64,000 nucleotides of DNA from Natronoarchaeum mannanilyticum (GTDB taxonomy: Archaea > Halobacteriota > Halobacteria > Halobacteriales > Natronoarchaeaceae), in NCBI RefSeq assembly GCF_039522665.1, contig NZ_BAAADV010000007.1, positions 372,001 through 436,000 on the forward strand, read 5' to 3'. The position numbers were made by a program, and so were the translations under genes. The notes under the pieces were generated by a model, which worked only from the letters and a program-made list of their open reading frames with translations, was not told where the DNA came from and did no database searches. The first letter of the stretch is position 1. The number at the start of each line of letters is the position of its first letter. Positions 35,342 to 44,049 of the stretch are shown here, piece by piece.

Positions 35342-35761
35342 ATGGCTACCGTCCGGACGCCGCCGTCGGCGGGCATCGTCGCGAGCGCCGTCACGGTGCT
35401 CGTCGCGTTCGCTCCCTTCCTTGTCCTGTCGAGCGCCGCAAGTTCGGGGCTCCAGACGTACTACGCCCACGGTATCGTCGGCCCGTGGCCGGTCGCGATG
35501 CTGGGGCTGCTCTCGATCGTGGCGTTCGCGGCCGGCCGGCAGGAGCGGACCGATCCCGTCACGATCGCGGGCGCGACGCTCGTGTTCGGCGTGGCGGCCG
35601 CGGCGATCGCGCTGTACTGGGCCGTTGCGGTGCCCGGAGATCTCGTCCAGCAGCTCGGCACCGCGGCGTGGCTCGAGTACCACCGCTGGCTGCTCGCCGT
35701 CGGCGCGCTCGGCGTGCTGGCCAGCGCGCTCTGGTACGTGCGGGCGCTCGATCTCGTCTGA
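35342..35761 (+). CDS. Four-helix membrane protein, haloarchaeal
   Basis: 139 aa from the ATG at 35342. Helices at about 11-32, 45-63, 76-98 and 115-136. TYYAHGIVGPWPVAMLG and a short Arg/Glu-rich cytoplasmic loop (AGRQERTDP) separate them. Function unknown; conserved in related genomes as far as I recall. Confidence 0.65.
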   Translation: MATVRTPPSAGIVASAVTVLVAFAPFLVLSSAASSGLQTYYAHGIVGPWPVAMLGLLSIVAFAAGRQERTDPVTIAGATLVFGVAAAAIALYWAVAVPGDLVQQLGTAAWLEYHRWLLAVGALGVLASALWYVRALDLV

Positions 35762-35901
35762 ACGCGGCGGCAGCGCAGCGATGTCGACGGCGCAGCGACG
35801 CCGGCGGCGTGACGAGGCCGACGTTCGGCGATCGGTATCCTGTCCCTTTTCGGCGACGATCACGCGACGGCGTCGGGGCGATCGACGGATCGAGTCGAAA
35901 G

Positions 35902-35910
35902 GTCCTTAAG
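35902..35910 (+). promoter_or_regulatory. TATA-like box of the SRP RNA gene
   Basis: GTCCTTAAG is centred about 26-27 bp before the predicted first base of the 7S RNA and is AT-rich in a GC-rich setting. Confidence 0.5.
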
Positions 35911-35932
35911 ATGCCGGCGGGTATGTTGAGGT

Positions 35933-36241
35933 GGACTAGGCCGGGCAGTTAGGCCCTGCTCGCAACCCGCACTATGGTCTTCAGCGGGGGCCGAACCCTG
36001 GGTGCGTCCGGACAGACCCGTCCGGGCCCCGGGAGCCGACGTGGAAGCCTCGTCCATCGGGGGCCACGGTTCGCGACGATCGTCCGCAGGGACGTCCCGT
36101 CGCGATTCGCCGGCGACACACCGTCAGGCGCGGAAGCGAGCAGCGGACCGCCGGACGATGGTCGCTCGATGGGTCGCGGGGTGGAGGAGGCAACCGGGCT
36201 TCCCCGGCCGGGAACGCCGGGCAACCCCGGGCGTCCGTCCA
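35933..36241 (+). ncRNA. Archaeal 7S (SRP) RNA
   Basis: A GC-rich, gene-free segment of about 309 nt. The SRP54-binding helix 8 is visible at 36123-36146: GTCAGG, then GCGGAAGCGAGCAGCG, matching the conserved GTCAGG-GGAAG-GAGCAGC pattern. The ends pair (GGAC near the 5' end with GTCC near the 3' end), and a TATA-like box lies about 26 bp upstream. The RNA is the scaffold of the signal recognition particle, with SRP19 and SRP54. The boundaries are estimated to within a few nucleotides. Confidence 0.92.
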
Positions 36242-36389
36242 TTCATACTTCGTATTCAGTCGTCGAGCGCGAGCGCCGTCGCTCGATGCTGCCGTTCGAC
36301 GCCGGAGCGTCGCGAGCGAGGTGTCGCCCCGGTCCCAGTTGTTCCGGCTCCGCTACCAGCCTCGAAACTGCGAGAGGAGAAGAGGGGTG

Positions 36390-37265
36390 CTACTCGGCGG
36401 GCTGGGGCGTCTCGGCCAGTTCGGACATCTCGAGATCGCCGCTGAGTTCGCGCTGCGGGTACGGGATGTCGATGCCGACCTCGTCGAAGCGAGCTTTGAC
36501 GTTCGTGACGTACTCGCCGCGCGTCTTGACGTAGTCGGCGCGGCTGGGCTGGTCGATCCAGATCCGGGACTGGAGGCCGACGTACGAGTCGGCAAGCTCG
36601 GTGAGCCGGACCGACGGCGCGGGGTCGTCCATGATGTCGGGGTGGCTCTCGGCTTCCTCGACGATGATGTCGGTCGCCTGCTCGACGTCGTCGTCGTAGC
36701 CGATGCCGAAGACGAACTTCAGGCGCAGCTTCTCCTTGGCGACGGGGTTCTTGACGACGTTGCTCGTCAGGTCCGAGTTCGGCACCGTGAGCAGTTCGTT
36801 GTCGAACGTCCGCACGCGGGTCACGCGCAGGCTGATGTCCTCGACGACGCCCGAGTTGTCGTTCCACTCGATCCAGTCGCCGATGCGGAACGGTTTGTCG
36901 GCGTAGATGAACACGCCGGAGACGAAGTTGCTGATGACGTTCTGCGTCGCCAGCCCGATCGCCAGCGCGGCGGCGGCGGCGATCGTCGCCAGCGCCGTGA
37001 GGATGTTGCCGAACCCGCCGGCGGCGAAGGCGACTCCCACCGCCGCGAACAGCACCAGCCCCCAGGCGAGCCGCTGGAGCGGCTTCTTGGCGTGGTCGTC
37101 GAGGTCGCGCCGGTCGAGCGTCCGCCCCACCAGCGGCATCACGACCGTCTTGCCGAGGACGTACACGACGCCGAACGCGATGACGAACAGCGCGGCCGAC
37201 TCGATCGTCTGCGCGACGACGCCGGGGATCCCGACGTTTTCGAGCGCGACTTCGATGACGCCCAT
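36390..37265 (-). CDS. MscS-family mechanosensitive channel
   Basis: 291 aa. Three membrane helices (about 19-39, 66-88, 92-115); the third is the pore helix rich in Ala and Gly (GNILTALATIAAAAALAIGLATQN). The beta domain follows (ADKPFRIGDWIEWNDNSGVV, then DNELLTVPNSDLTSNVV). It releases ions under osmotic downshock, important for halophiles. Its start overlaps the stop of the yhbY gene on the same strand, so the two are co-transcribed. Confidence 0.92.
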   Translation of the reverse strand: MGVIEVALENVGIPGVVAQTIESAALFVIAFGVVYVLGKTVVMPLVGRTLDRRDLDDHAKKPLQRLAWGLVLFAAVGVAFAAGGFGNILTALATIAAAAALAIGLATQNVISNFVSGVFIYADKPFRIGDWIEWNDNSGVVEDISLRVTRVRTFDNELLTVPNSDLTSNVVKNPVAKEKLRLKFVFGIGYDDDVEQATDIIVEEAESHPDIMDDPAPSVRLTELADSYVGLQSRIWIDQPSRADYVKTRGEYVTNVKARFDEVGIDIPYPQRELSGDLEMSELAETPQPAE

Positions 37266-37510
37266 CAGTGCATCACCGCCGTGTGTCCGCGCGTCCGGAG
37301 CAGTTCGGCGTCGACGCGATCGGCGAGGTCTTCAGCCAGCTCCTCGGTCGAGGTGCCGCCGCGGGCCGCCCGGAGGAACTTCACCTTCACGAGGTCCCGG
37401 TCGTCGAGCTGGTCGGCGAGTTCGTCGACGACCGACTCGACGCCCCCTTTTCCGACCCAGACGGTGACGTCGAGATCGTGGGCTTTTCGTTGTAAATCTT
37501 CGTCCGACAT
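37265..37510 (-). CDS. YhbY (CRM-domain) RNA-binding protein
   Basis: 81 aa from the ATG at 37510. CRM fold: LQRKAHDLDVTVWVGKGG (with the conserved VGKGG loop), VVDELADQLDDRDLVKVKFL. YhbY-type proteins bind pre-ribosomal RNA. It forms an operon with the MscS gene; the stop and start overlap. Confidence 0.85.
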   Translation of the reverse strand: MSDEDLQRKAHDLDVTVWVGKGGVESVVDELADQLDDRDLVKVKFLRAARGGTSTEELAEDLADRVDAELLRTRGHTAVMH

Positions 37511-37623
37511 GATGAGCGTCCCTTCGGATTGAAACGCTTTCACTCTTGGGTCTTCGACAGGGAAAACGGCCGCTTCGACCGCTCGTTCGGCCGGACGGGG
37601 CAGGAGCGGCGGTCAGATGCCCG

Positions 37624-37896
37624 TCAGTACGGGTAGCGCGATTGGCTGCCGCAGTCGCACGTAACGACGACGTGACCGTCCTGCAGCCGGGTCCGGGCGT
37701 TCTTGCCCGGCCGGAGGTACGCGTCGCAGGCGTCGCAGGTCGAGCGCTCGAACGATCGAGGAAACTGTCGGCGTTGGCGCTCGGCGATCCGGCGCGCCAG
37801 GCGGACGTAGTATCGGGCGCGGTCCTGATCGCACTCGACGGTCGCGTCCCGTGCCAGCTCGTGAAGTCGGTCGATGCGCTCGTCTGCGAGGGTCAT
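37624..37896 (-). CDS. rnp4: RNase P protein component 4 (Rnp4/Rpp21)
   Basis: 90 aa from the ATG at 37896. A helical N-terminal half (RIDRLHELARDATVECD, ARYYVRLARRIAERQRRQF) precedes a zinc ribbon with CDAC and CDCG. Rnp4 pairs with Rnp1 in the archaeal RNase P that processes the 5' end of tRNAs. Encoded just upstream of yhbY on the same strand, a common haloarchaeal pairing. Confidence 0.9.
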   Translation of the reverse strand: MTLADERIDRLHELARDATVECDQDRARYYVRLARRIAERQRRQFPRSFERSTCDACDAYLRPGKNARTRLQDGHVVVTCDCGSQSRYPY

Positions 37897-38170
37897 CGGA
37901 AAGTGGGGGGAGTGGGGGATTCCGGGGCAGCCAGGACAAGGAGAGAGGACGTCCCGTATTGCCCCACTGACCAAACTGCGCGAGGGAAACAAGTATTTTT
38001 TGCTTTCCCACCCGCGAGCCGCTGTTCCGGCCCGCTGGGGCGGCGAACTCGTGGGGGCTGCCGAATTCGTGATATAGCCCGATTTTCTGCACGACAGACC
38101 GCGATACGCCGATATAACCGTTGGCTACGAATCACAATACGTATGCCCGTGAACCCGGTATCGACGCGTA

Positions 38171-38545
38171 ATGAACGACGATCGCTCCGGGCGCGAGGCC
38201 GAGGAGACGACCGACGCGAGTCGGTCCGAGCTCTCCAAGAGTCGCGCCTTCGAACTCCTCTCGAACCGCCGGCGCAGACACGCGCTGTGGCTCGTCCACA
38301 GGCACGGCCGCGTCAGTCTGCCCGACATCGCCGAGGAGGTGACCGTCGACGAAGCCGACGCGGACATCACGGAGATCGACCCGGAGAGCGTCAGGGACAC
38401 GTACATGATGCTGTACCACTCCGACGTTCCGAAGCTCGCGGACGCCGACGTCGTGGCCTACGACCAGGAGCTGGACATGGTCGCGCCCGACGAGAACTTC
38501 CGGCTCGTCGCGGACATCCTGACCCAGCACTTCGCGGAACCCTGA
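38171..38545 (+). CDS. DUF7344-like winged-helix regulator
   Basis: 124 aa. SKSRAFELLSNRRRRHALWLVHRHG, then VSLPDIAEEVTVDEAD, MMLYHSDVPKLADADVVAYDQE and a final helix. It is the core-genome relative of the three DUF7344 proteins in the island. A presumed DNA-binding regulator of unknown targets. Confidence 0.7.
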   Translation: MNDDRSGREAEETTDASRSELSKSRAFELLSNRRRRHALWLVHRHGRVSLPDIAEEVTVDEADADITEIDPESVRDTYMMLYHSDVPKLADADVVAYDQELDMVAPDENFRLVADILTQHFAEP

Positions 38546-38702
38546 TCGGCAGTCGCGCTCGTCGAATCGGGTCGGAACGAACGGATCGGCGTGGCGCTTT
38601 TTTCGTCGCTAACGTTACCAGAATACCTCGGAGCCACGGCTGCTCGGCGGGGACGACGTCCTAAAAGAGCCTGACCGGGTGTCGTAGAGCGACCCGCGGC
38701 GA

Positions 38703-39098
38703 TCAGTCGTCTTCGAGCGCGTCGGCGATGCGCTGGAGCTGTCGCGTCGCGTCGCGCACTTCGTCGCGGAGCTGTCGGACCTCACGGGTGAGCTCCTCGT
38801 TGCCCGGGCTCTCCTCTTGCCCGTCGCGGCCGCCGGGACCGCCCGGACCGGCGCCGCCGGGGCCGCCGCCCATCATGCCGCTCATCATCTGCGCGAACGG
38901 GTTGCCGCCACCGCCGCCCATGCCGCCGGGCGGGCCGCCGCCCATCATCTCTTCCATGCCGCCCTCGGGCGGGCCCTCGCCCTCCTCGGCCTCCTCGGCG
39001 CGCTTCTCTCGGATCTCCTCGACGCGCTCTCGGAACGACTTCTCCTCGCCGTCCTGTTCGGCCTCGGTCTCGTCGTTCGCGGATTCGTCTTCGGCCAT
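38703..39098 (-). CDS. Gly/Met-rich low-complexity haloarchaeal protein
   Basis: 131 aa from the ATG at 39098 (MAEDESANDE). An acidic helix (ERVEEIREKRAEEAEEGEG) leads to a Gly/Pro/Met-rich middle (MGGGPPGGMGGGGG...) and a C-terminal coiled coil (REVRQLRDEVRDATRQLQ). It may assemble through the coiled coil; function unknown. The middle resembles disordered, condensate-prone segments. Confidence 0.6.
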   Translation of the reverse strand: MAEDESANDETEAEQDGEEKSFRERVEEIREKRAEEAEEGEGPPEGGMEEMMGGGPPGGMGGGGGNPFAQMMSGMMGGGPGGAGPGGPGGRDGQEESPGNEELTREVRQLRDEVRDATRQLQRIADALEDD

Positions 39099-39181
39099 GT
39101 CCCCGGATTCACTCGCCGCACCGAAAAGGGTTTTTGTCCGCCTCCGGGGCACTTACCGCCCCCGAGACCGTACCGGCGAGT

Positions 39182-39784
39182 ATGCCCTTCGCGGTGCTCG
39201 GCTGGCCGGCCGACGGACCGACGCTCTCGCTCGATCACGAGCGCTTTAGCTACGCCGGCAAGTTCGTCATGTCCAGTACGGGCAAGGCGGTGCTGCTGTC
39301 GGACGCCGACGCGACGATCACCGACGACAAGCGGGACGACGACTCCGAGGCCGTTCTCGCGGCCGTCGCGTTCAACGAGGATCGGACGGACGCCGACACG
39401 CTCTGGCTTCGGTACGTCACCGTCCGAGCGGATCGGCGCGGCGAGGGGCTCGGCCCGCGACTGCTCGCTCGAATCGTCGAGCGAGCGACGAGCCGAGGAT
39501 ACGAGCGAATCAGGATCGCCGTGAACAACCCGTTCGCGTACGAGGCCGCCTGGAAGGCCGGGTTCGGCTACACCGGAGAGCAAACCGGGATCGCGGAACT
39601 CGTCATGGAACACCCGCCGGCGTCCGCGCTGGCGCGGCACGATGCCAACGATCGGGTCGGACAGTACCGCGACGGACTCCGCGAGTACCGCGGCCGCGAC
39701 GTTCTGATCGACGCCGAACGGGAGTTCGTCGCCGCGCGGCTCGACGGCGAACCGCCGGAGTCGATCGACCTCGACGAGGCGTGA
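39182..39784 (+). CDS. GNAT N-acetyltransferase
   Basis: 200 aa from the ATG at 39182. The acetyl-CoA site is in [15 protein letters not shown] (R-x-x-G-x-G/A type), preceded by LRYVTV. The C-terminal 60 residues are an extra acidic extension. The substrate cannot be predicted. Confidence 0.8.
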   Translation: MPFAVLGWPADGPTLSLDHERFSYAGKFVMSSTGKAVLLSDADATITDDKRDDDSEAVLAAVAFNEDRTDADTLWLRYVTVRADRRGEGLGPRLLARIVERATSRGYERIRIAVNNPFAYEAAWKAGFGYTGEQTGIAELVMEHPPASALARHDANDRVGQYRDGLREYRGRDVLIDAEREFVAARLDGEPPESIDLDEA

Positions 39785-39869
39785 ACGCGCCGCGCCGCCT
39801 CGGCAACTGCACACGCCGCGTGGTCTCGAAGGATCATCTTCAAAGCCTCCCGCTCCCTACTTCGAGCCG

Positions 39870-40850
39870 ATGGGTAACTCCGCGCTCCGCGATCTCGCCG
39901 CGATCGAGTCGGTGGCGTTCGACGAGCTCGAGGGCTCGGTCGTCGCCGTCGACGCGCACAACTGGCTGTACCGCTACCTGACGACGACGGTGCGGTTCAC
40001 CGCCGACGAGGCGTACACGACCGCCGACGGCACGGAGGTCGCCAACCTGATCGGCATCGTCCAGGGGCTGCCGAAGTTCTTCGAGAACGATCTCTCGCCG
40101 GTGTTCGTGTTCGACGGGACGCCCACGGATCTCAAGAGCGACGAGATCGAATCGCGCCGCGAGGACCGCGAGCAGCGCGAGGAGAAGCTGGAAGACGCCC
40201 GGGAGCGCGGCGACGACGTCGCGGTCGCGCGGCTCGACTCCCAGACCCAGCGCCTGACCGAGACGATCCACGAGACGTCGCGCGAACTGCTCGAACTGCT
40301 CGACGTGCCGATCGTCGAGGCGCCCGCCGAGGGGGAAGCGCAGGCCGCCTACATGGCCCGATCGGGCGACGTGGACTACGCCGGTACCGAGGACTACGAC
40401 GCCCTGCTGTTCGGGTCGCCCGTCACGCTCCGCCAGCTCACCAGCAAGGGCGATCCAGAGCGGATGGACTTCGAGGCGACGCTGGCGAAACACGACCTGA
40501 CCTGGGAGCAACTCGTCGACGTCGGCATCCTCTGCGGAACGGATTTCAACCCCGGCGTCGACGGCGTCGGGCCGAAGACCGCAGTACAACTGGTCAAAGA
40601 GCACGGCGATCTGTGGGGCGCGCTGGAGGAGAAGAACGCCCACGTCGAGCACGCCGACCGGCTGCGCTCGCTATTTTTGGACCCGCCCGTTGAGGATGAC
40701 TACGCGTTCGACGCCGATCCCTCGCCGGACGTCGACGCCGCGCGCCGGTTCGTCTGCGAGGAGTGGGGCGTCGACGCCGACGAAGTTAGTCGGGGGTTCG
40801 AGCGGATCGAAGAGTCGGTGACCCAGACCGGCCTCGACAGGTGGACCTGA
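39870..40850 (+). CDS. fen: Flap endonuclease FEN-1
   Basis: 326 aa. The N domain ([22 protein letters not shown]) and I domain ([29 protein letters not shown]) carry the metal-binding acids; a helix-hairpin-helix is in [15 protein letters not shown]. The C-terminal QTGLDRW is the PCNA-binding PIP box. It removes Okazaki 5' flaps. The PIP-box-coding end is tandemly repeated after the stop. Confidence 0.95.
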   Translation: MGNSALRDLAAIESVAFDELEGSVVAVDAHNWLYRYLTTTVRFTADEAYTTADGTEVANLIGIVQGLPKFFENDLSPVFVFDGTPTDLKSDEIESRREDREQREEKLEDARERGDDVAVARLDSQTQRLTETIHETSRELLELLDVPIVEAPAEGEAQAAYMARSGDVDYAGTEDYDALLFGSPVTLRQLTSKGDPERMDFEATLAKHDLTWEQLVDVGILCGTDFNPGVDGVGPKTAVQLVKEHGDLWGALEEKNAHVEHADRLRSLFLDPPVEDDYAFDADPSPDVDAARRFVCEEWGVDADEVSRGFERIEESVTQTGLDRWT

Positions 40851-40892
40851 CCGGCCTGGGCAGGTGGACCTGACCGGCCTCGGCAGGTGGAT
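40824..40892 (+). repeat. Three 23-bp tandem copies over the end of fen
   Basis: The unit, roughly CTGACCGGCCTNGGCAGGTG plus GAC, occurs three times end to end. The first copy encodes the PIP box QTGLDRW; the next begins with the stop codon. Differences are 1-3 bases per copy. Probably replication slippage. Confidence 0.75.
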
Positions 40893-40939
40893 CTGTGCGG
40901 GTGGCGTCGCGAAGAAAGTGAACCGAGCGGTTGACCGGG

Positions 40940-42085
40940 TTAGAGCTGAACGGACAGCTCCTCGACCTCGTCGAGCTTGCGGTTCCGGAGCGCCTTGCCC
41001 GACGACTGGTCGAACACGTGGATCGCCGCCTCGGGGATGTGCGCGACGATCGGCTGGCCGGGCTCGACGTGTTGCATCCCGCTGATGTTGGCGACGAACG
41101 TCTCGACGTCGCCGCCCTCGCCGAACTGCAGGTAGACGTTGTTCTCGTCGCCCATCGGCTCGACGACGTCGACGACCGTGTCGAAGTCGTGCGGACCGTC
41201 GCCCTCGGTCTTGAGCTCGATGTCCTCGGGGCGGATCCCGAGCACGAGGTCGTTCGTGTCCGACACCGCCGCCGCTGTTTCCTCCGAGAGCGGGTACTCG
41301 AAGTCGTCGTGGACGAGTTTCTCGCCGACGCGCTCGACGTCGAAGAAGTTCATCGACGGCTCGCCGATGAACCCCGCCACGAACAGGTTCGCGGGCTCGT
41401 GGTAACACTCCAGGGGCGTGCCGACCTGCTGGAGTTTCCCGTCGTCGAGGATGGCGATCTTGTCCGCCATCGTCATCGCCTCGGTCTGATCGTGGGTGAC
41501 GTAGATCGTCGTCGTCCCCAGATCCTCCTGGAGGCGCTGGAGCTCCGTGCGCATCTGCGAGCGCAGCTTGGCGTCCAGATTCGACAGCGGCTCGTCCATC
41601 AGGAACACCGCGGGCTCGCGGACGATCGCGCGGCCGAGCGCGACGCGCTGTTGCTGCCCGCCGGAGAGCTCGCCGGGTTTCCGATCGAGCAGATCGCCGA
41701 TGCCCATCATCTCGGCGGTCTCGGTGACCTGCCGTTCGATCTCGTCGTCGGGCATGTCCGTCGACTCCTCCAGTCCGAAGCTCATGTTCTCCTGGACGGT
41801 CATGTGGGGGTACAGCGCGTAGGACTGGAACACCATCGCGATGTCCCGATCCTGGGGATCGCGCCCGACGAGGTTCTGCCCGTCCAGCGAGATCCGGCCG
41901 CTCGTGACCGTCTCGAGCCCCGCGACCATCCGCAGCGTCGTCGACTTGCCACAGCCCGACGGGCCGACGAGCACGAGGAACTCGCCGTCGTCGATGTCGA
42001 ACGTCACGTCGTCGACGGCGACGATGTCCGACCCGTCGTCGTCCGTGAACACTTTCGTTACGTTCTCCAGCGTCAGCTCAGCCAT
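40940..42085 (-). CDS. Sugar ABC transporter ATPase (MalK/UgpC type)
   Basis: 381 aa. Walker A GPSGCGKST at 41-49, Q-loop in FQSYALYPHM, signature LSGGQQQR, Walker B VFLMDEPLSNLD, then an OB/TOBE-like regulatory domain (LVLGIRPEDIEL). Multi-sugar CUT1 importers use this ATPase. It is the last gene of a minus-strand operon: binding protein, two permeases, ATPase. Confidence 0.95.
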   Translation of the reverse strand: MAELTLENVTKVFTDDDGSDIVAVDDVTFDIDDGEFLVLVGPSGCGKSTTLRMVAGLETVTSGRISLDGQNLVGRDPQDRDIAMVFQSYALYPHMTVQENMSFGLEESTDMPDDEIERQVTETAEMMGIGDLLDRKPGELSGGQQQRVALGRAIVREPAVFLMDEPLSNLDAKLRSQMRTELQRLQEDLGTTTIYVTHDQTEAMTMADKIAILDDGKLQQVGTPLECYHEPANLFVAGFIGEPSMNFFDVERVGEKLVHDDFEYPLSEETAAAVSDTNDLVLGIRPEDIELKTEGDGPHDFDTVVDVVEPMGDENNVYLQFGEGGDVETFVANISGMQHVEPGQPIVAHIPEAAIHVFDQSSGKALRNRKLDEVEELSVQL

Positions 42086-42121
42086 CGGTGTACCTCCGTG
42101 TGATAGGTGTCGTGGTCATGC

Positions 42122-43045
42122 TTAGCTCGCCACCCCCTCGGCGAACTCCTCGCCGAACAGGATGTAGATGATCAGCGTCGGCAGCGCCGTCAGCAGCGCC
42201 CCGGACATCCGGAGCGCGAAGTCGAGCCCCTGCTGGGCGACGCCCAGCCCGGACAGGATCAGCGTGACGGGCGCCGCCGGGCTACTCGAACTCGACAGCA
42301 AGATCAGCGCGAACAGCAGGTCGTTCCAGATCTGGGTGAACTGGTAGATCAGGACGACCGCGAACATCGGCGTCGACAGCGGCAACACGACGCGCTGGTA
42401 GATCTTGCGCACGCTCGCGCCGTCGAGGCGCGCCGCCTCGATCATGTCGATGTCCATCGACTTGTAGTACGATCTGAACAGCAGCGTACAGATCGGAATC
42501 CCGTAGGCGATGTGCGAGATGCTCAGCGCCATCAGTCGCCCGTAGTCGTCCGAGATGCCGAGGATCGCCCAGACGAACCACAGCAGGTCGCCCAGCGGGA
42601 TGTACACCGACCAGATGCGCGACAGCGGCACCAGCACGGCCTGATAGGGAATGAAGATCCCGGCGATCAGCAGCGCCAGCAGCGGGATCTGTCCCCGCCA
42701 GTCGATCTGGGTCAGGCCGTAGGCGGTCATGCTTCCCAGCAGCGCCGAGATCACCGTCGCCGGCGCGGCGAAGACGAAGCTGTTGATCAGCCCGCGAAGG
42801 AGCTGATCGAACGCCGTCTCCCACTTCTGGAGGGTGAACCCCTCGGGGCCGGGCGGCATGTACGAGACGGTCTCGGTGACGGCGGTGGTCGTCTTGAACG
42901 AGGTGACCAGGCCCGCCTCGATCGGCGCGAGGAAGAACCCGACCAGCGTGAGCAACACCGCGTACAGCCCCACCCGGTAGAGGCTGAGCTGGTCGGTGAG
43001 CGTCTGTTCTGTCTGTTCGGTCTGCGTCGTCGTTGCGTCTGTCAT
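42122..43045 (-). CDS. ABC transporter permease (MalG-like)
   Basis: 307 aa from the ATG at 43045. Six membrane helices; the ATPase-docking EAA loop is EAARLDGASVRKIYQRVVLP. MalG-type permeases have this length and an N-terminal tail of Thr/Gln repeats here (TTTQTEQTEQTL). Its start overlaps the other permease's stop (ATGA). Confidence 0.9.
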   Translation of the reverse strand: MTDATTTQTEQTEQTLTDQLSLYRVGLYAVLLTLVGFFLAPIEAGLVTSFKTTTAVTETVSYMPPGPEGFTLQKWETAFDQLLRGLINSFVFAAPATVISALLGSMTAYGLTQIDWRGQIPLLALLIAGIFIPYQAVLVPLSRIWSVYIPLGDLLWFVWAILGISDDYGRLMALSISHIAYGIPICTLLFRSYYKSMDIDMIEAARLDGASVRKIYQRVVLPLSTPMFAVVLIYQFTQIWNDLLFALILLSSSSSPAAPVTLILSGLGVAQQGLDFALRMSGALLTALPTLIIYILFGEEFAEGVAS

Positions 43046-44031
43046 ATGGTCCCCTGCTTGTATTCGTAGTAGAGGTAGGGCGCGATCACGCCTAACGCCA
43101 GCAGGAACAGCAGGATGGCGATGGCGGATCCGTACGCCCACTGGTTTTTCTGGAACGCGACGCGCACCATCAGCGTCGGCAGGATGTCCGCGCCGTTAGG
43201 CGGCTGGAACCCGCCGACCAGCGCGTACAGGAAGTCGAACGCCTTGAGGCCGAACACCATCAGGACGACCAGCGCGCTGATGACGGCGTTGGTCAGTTGC
43301 GGGATGATCACCCGCCAGTACATCTTGACCGTGCTCGCGCCGTCGACGCGGGCGGCCTCGTAGTGTTCTTGCGGGATCGCGCGCAACGACGCCAGGAACA
43401 CGACCATGGCGTAGCCGCTGAACTGCCAGATGAGCGCGAAGATCACCGCCGGCAGCACCAGTTCGGGGTTCCCGATGAAGTTGAACGGCCCCAGCCCGAA
43501 CAGGCCGAGGAAGGCGTTGACCATCCCGTTGTTGACGTTGTACATCCAGAGCCAGAACTGGGCCGTCACGACGAACGACAGGCTCATCGGCAGCAGGTAG
43601 ATCGTCCGGAACGTGTTCTCGAAGCGGATGTGCCGGTCGATCAGGATCGCCAGCAGCAGGCCGAACACGAGGCAGATCCCGATGAACCCGATCAGCAACA
43701 CGAGGGTGTTGCGCGTCGCCTCGATGAACGCCGGGTCGTTGAACGCCCGGGCGTACATCTCGAAGTCCAGCGACGAGTAATCGACGGGGCCGAACCCCGA
43801 CGAGTCCGTCAGCGAGATCAGCAGGTTCCAGCCGATCGCCCCGTACACGAAAAAGCCCGCCAGCAGGAACGGGGGAAGCCAGAACGGCATCGACTGGACG
43901 AAGTCGCTGCCCAGGAACTCGCGGAACCCGCTCCGCGACGAATCGGTGGCGGTCCCGCCGTCCGTTCGTACCGGCGGCTCGTCGCCTTCATCAGCCCGTA
44001 ACCGTCGTAATTTATCGAATAAATTGTCCAT
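43042..44031 (-). CDS. ABC transporter permease (MalF-like)
   Basis: 329 aa, six predicted helices. The EAA loop is EAARVDGASTVKMYWRVIIP. It forms the heterodimeric channel with the MalG-like partner. About 18 bp separate it from the binding-protein gene. Confidence 0.9.
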   Translation of the reverse strand: MDNLFDKLRRLRADEGDEPPVRTDGGTATDSSRSGFREFLGSDFVQSMPFWLPPFLLAGFFVYGAIGWNLLISLTDSSGFGPVDYSSLDFEMYARAFNDPAFIEATRNTLVLLIGFIGICLVFGLLLAILIDRHIRFENTFRTIYLLPMSLSFVVTAQFWLWMYNVNNGMVNAFLGLFGLGPFNFIGNPELVLPAVIFALIWQFSGYAMVVFLASLRAIPQEHYEAARVDGASTVKMYWRVIIPQLTNAVISALVVLMVFGLKAFDFLYALVGGFQPPNGADILPTLMVRVAFQKNQWAYGSAIAILLFLLALGVIAPYLYYEYKQGTI

Positions 44032-44049
44032 GGGAGGAAACCCCGGTGT

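Noticed and set aside
42107-43069. Long plus-strand ORF opposite the permease gene
   Set aside because: Gln/Arg/Asp-rich translation without domains; GC-rich permease codons on the other strand explain it. The same applies to the plus-strand frames at 40931-42103 and 44170-45360.
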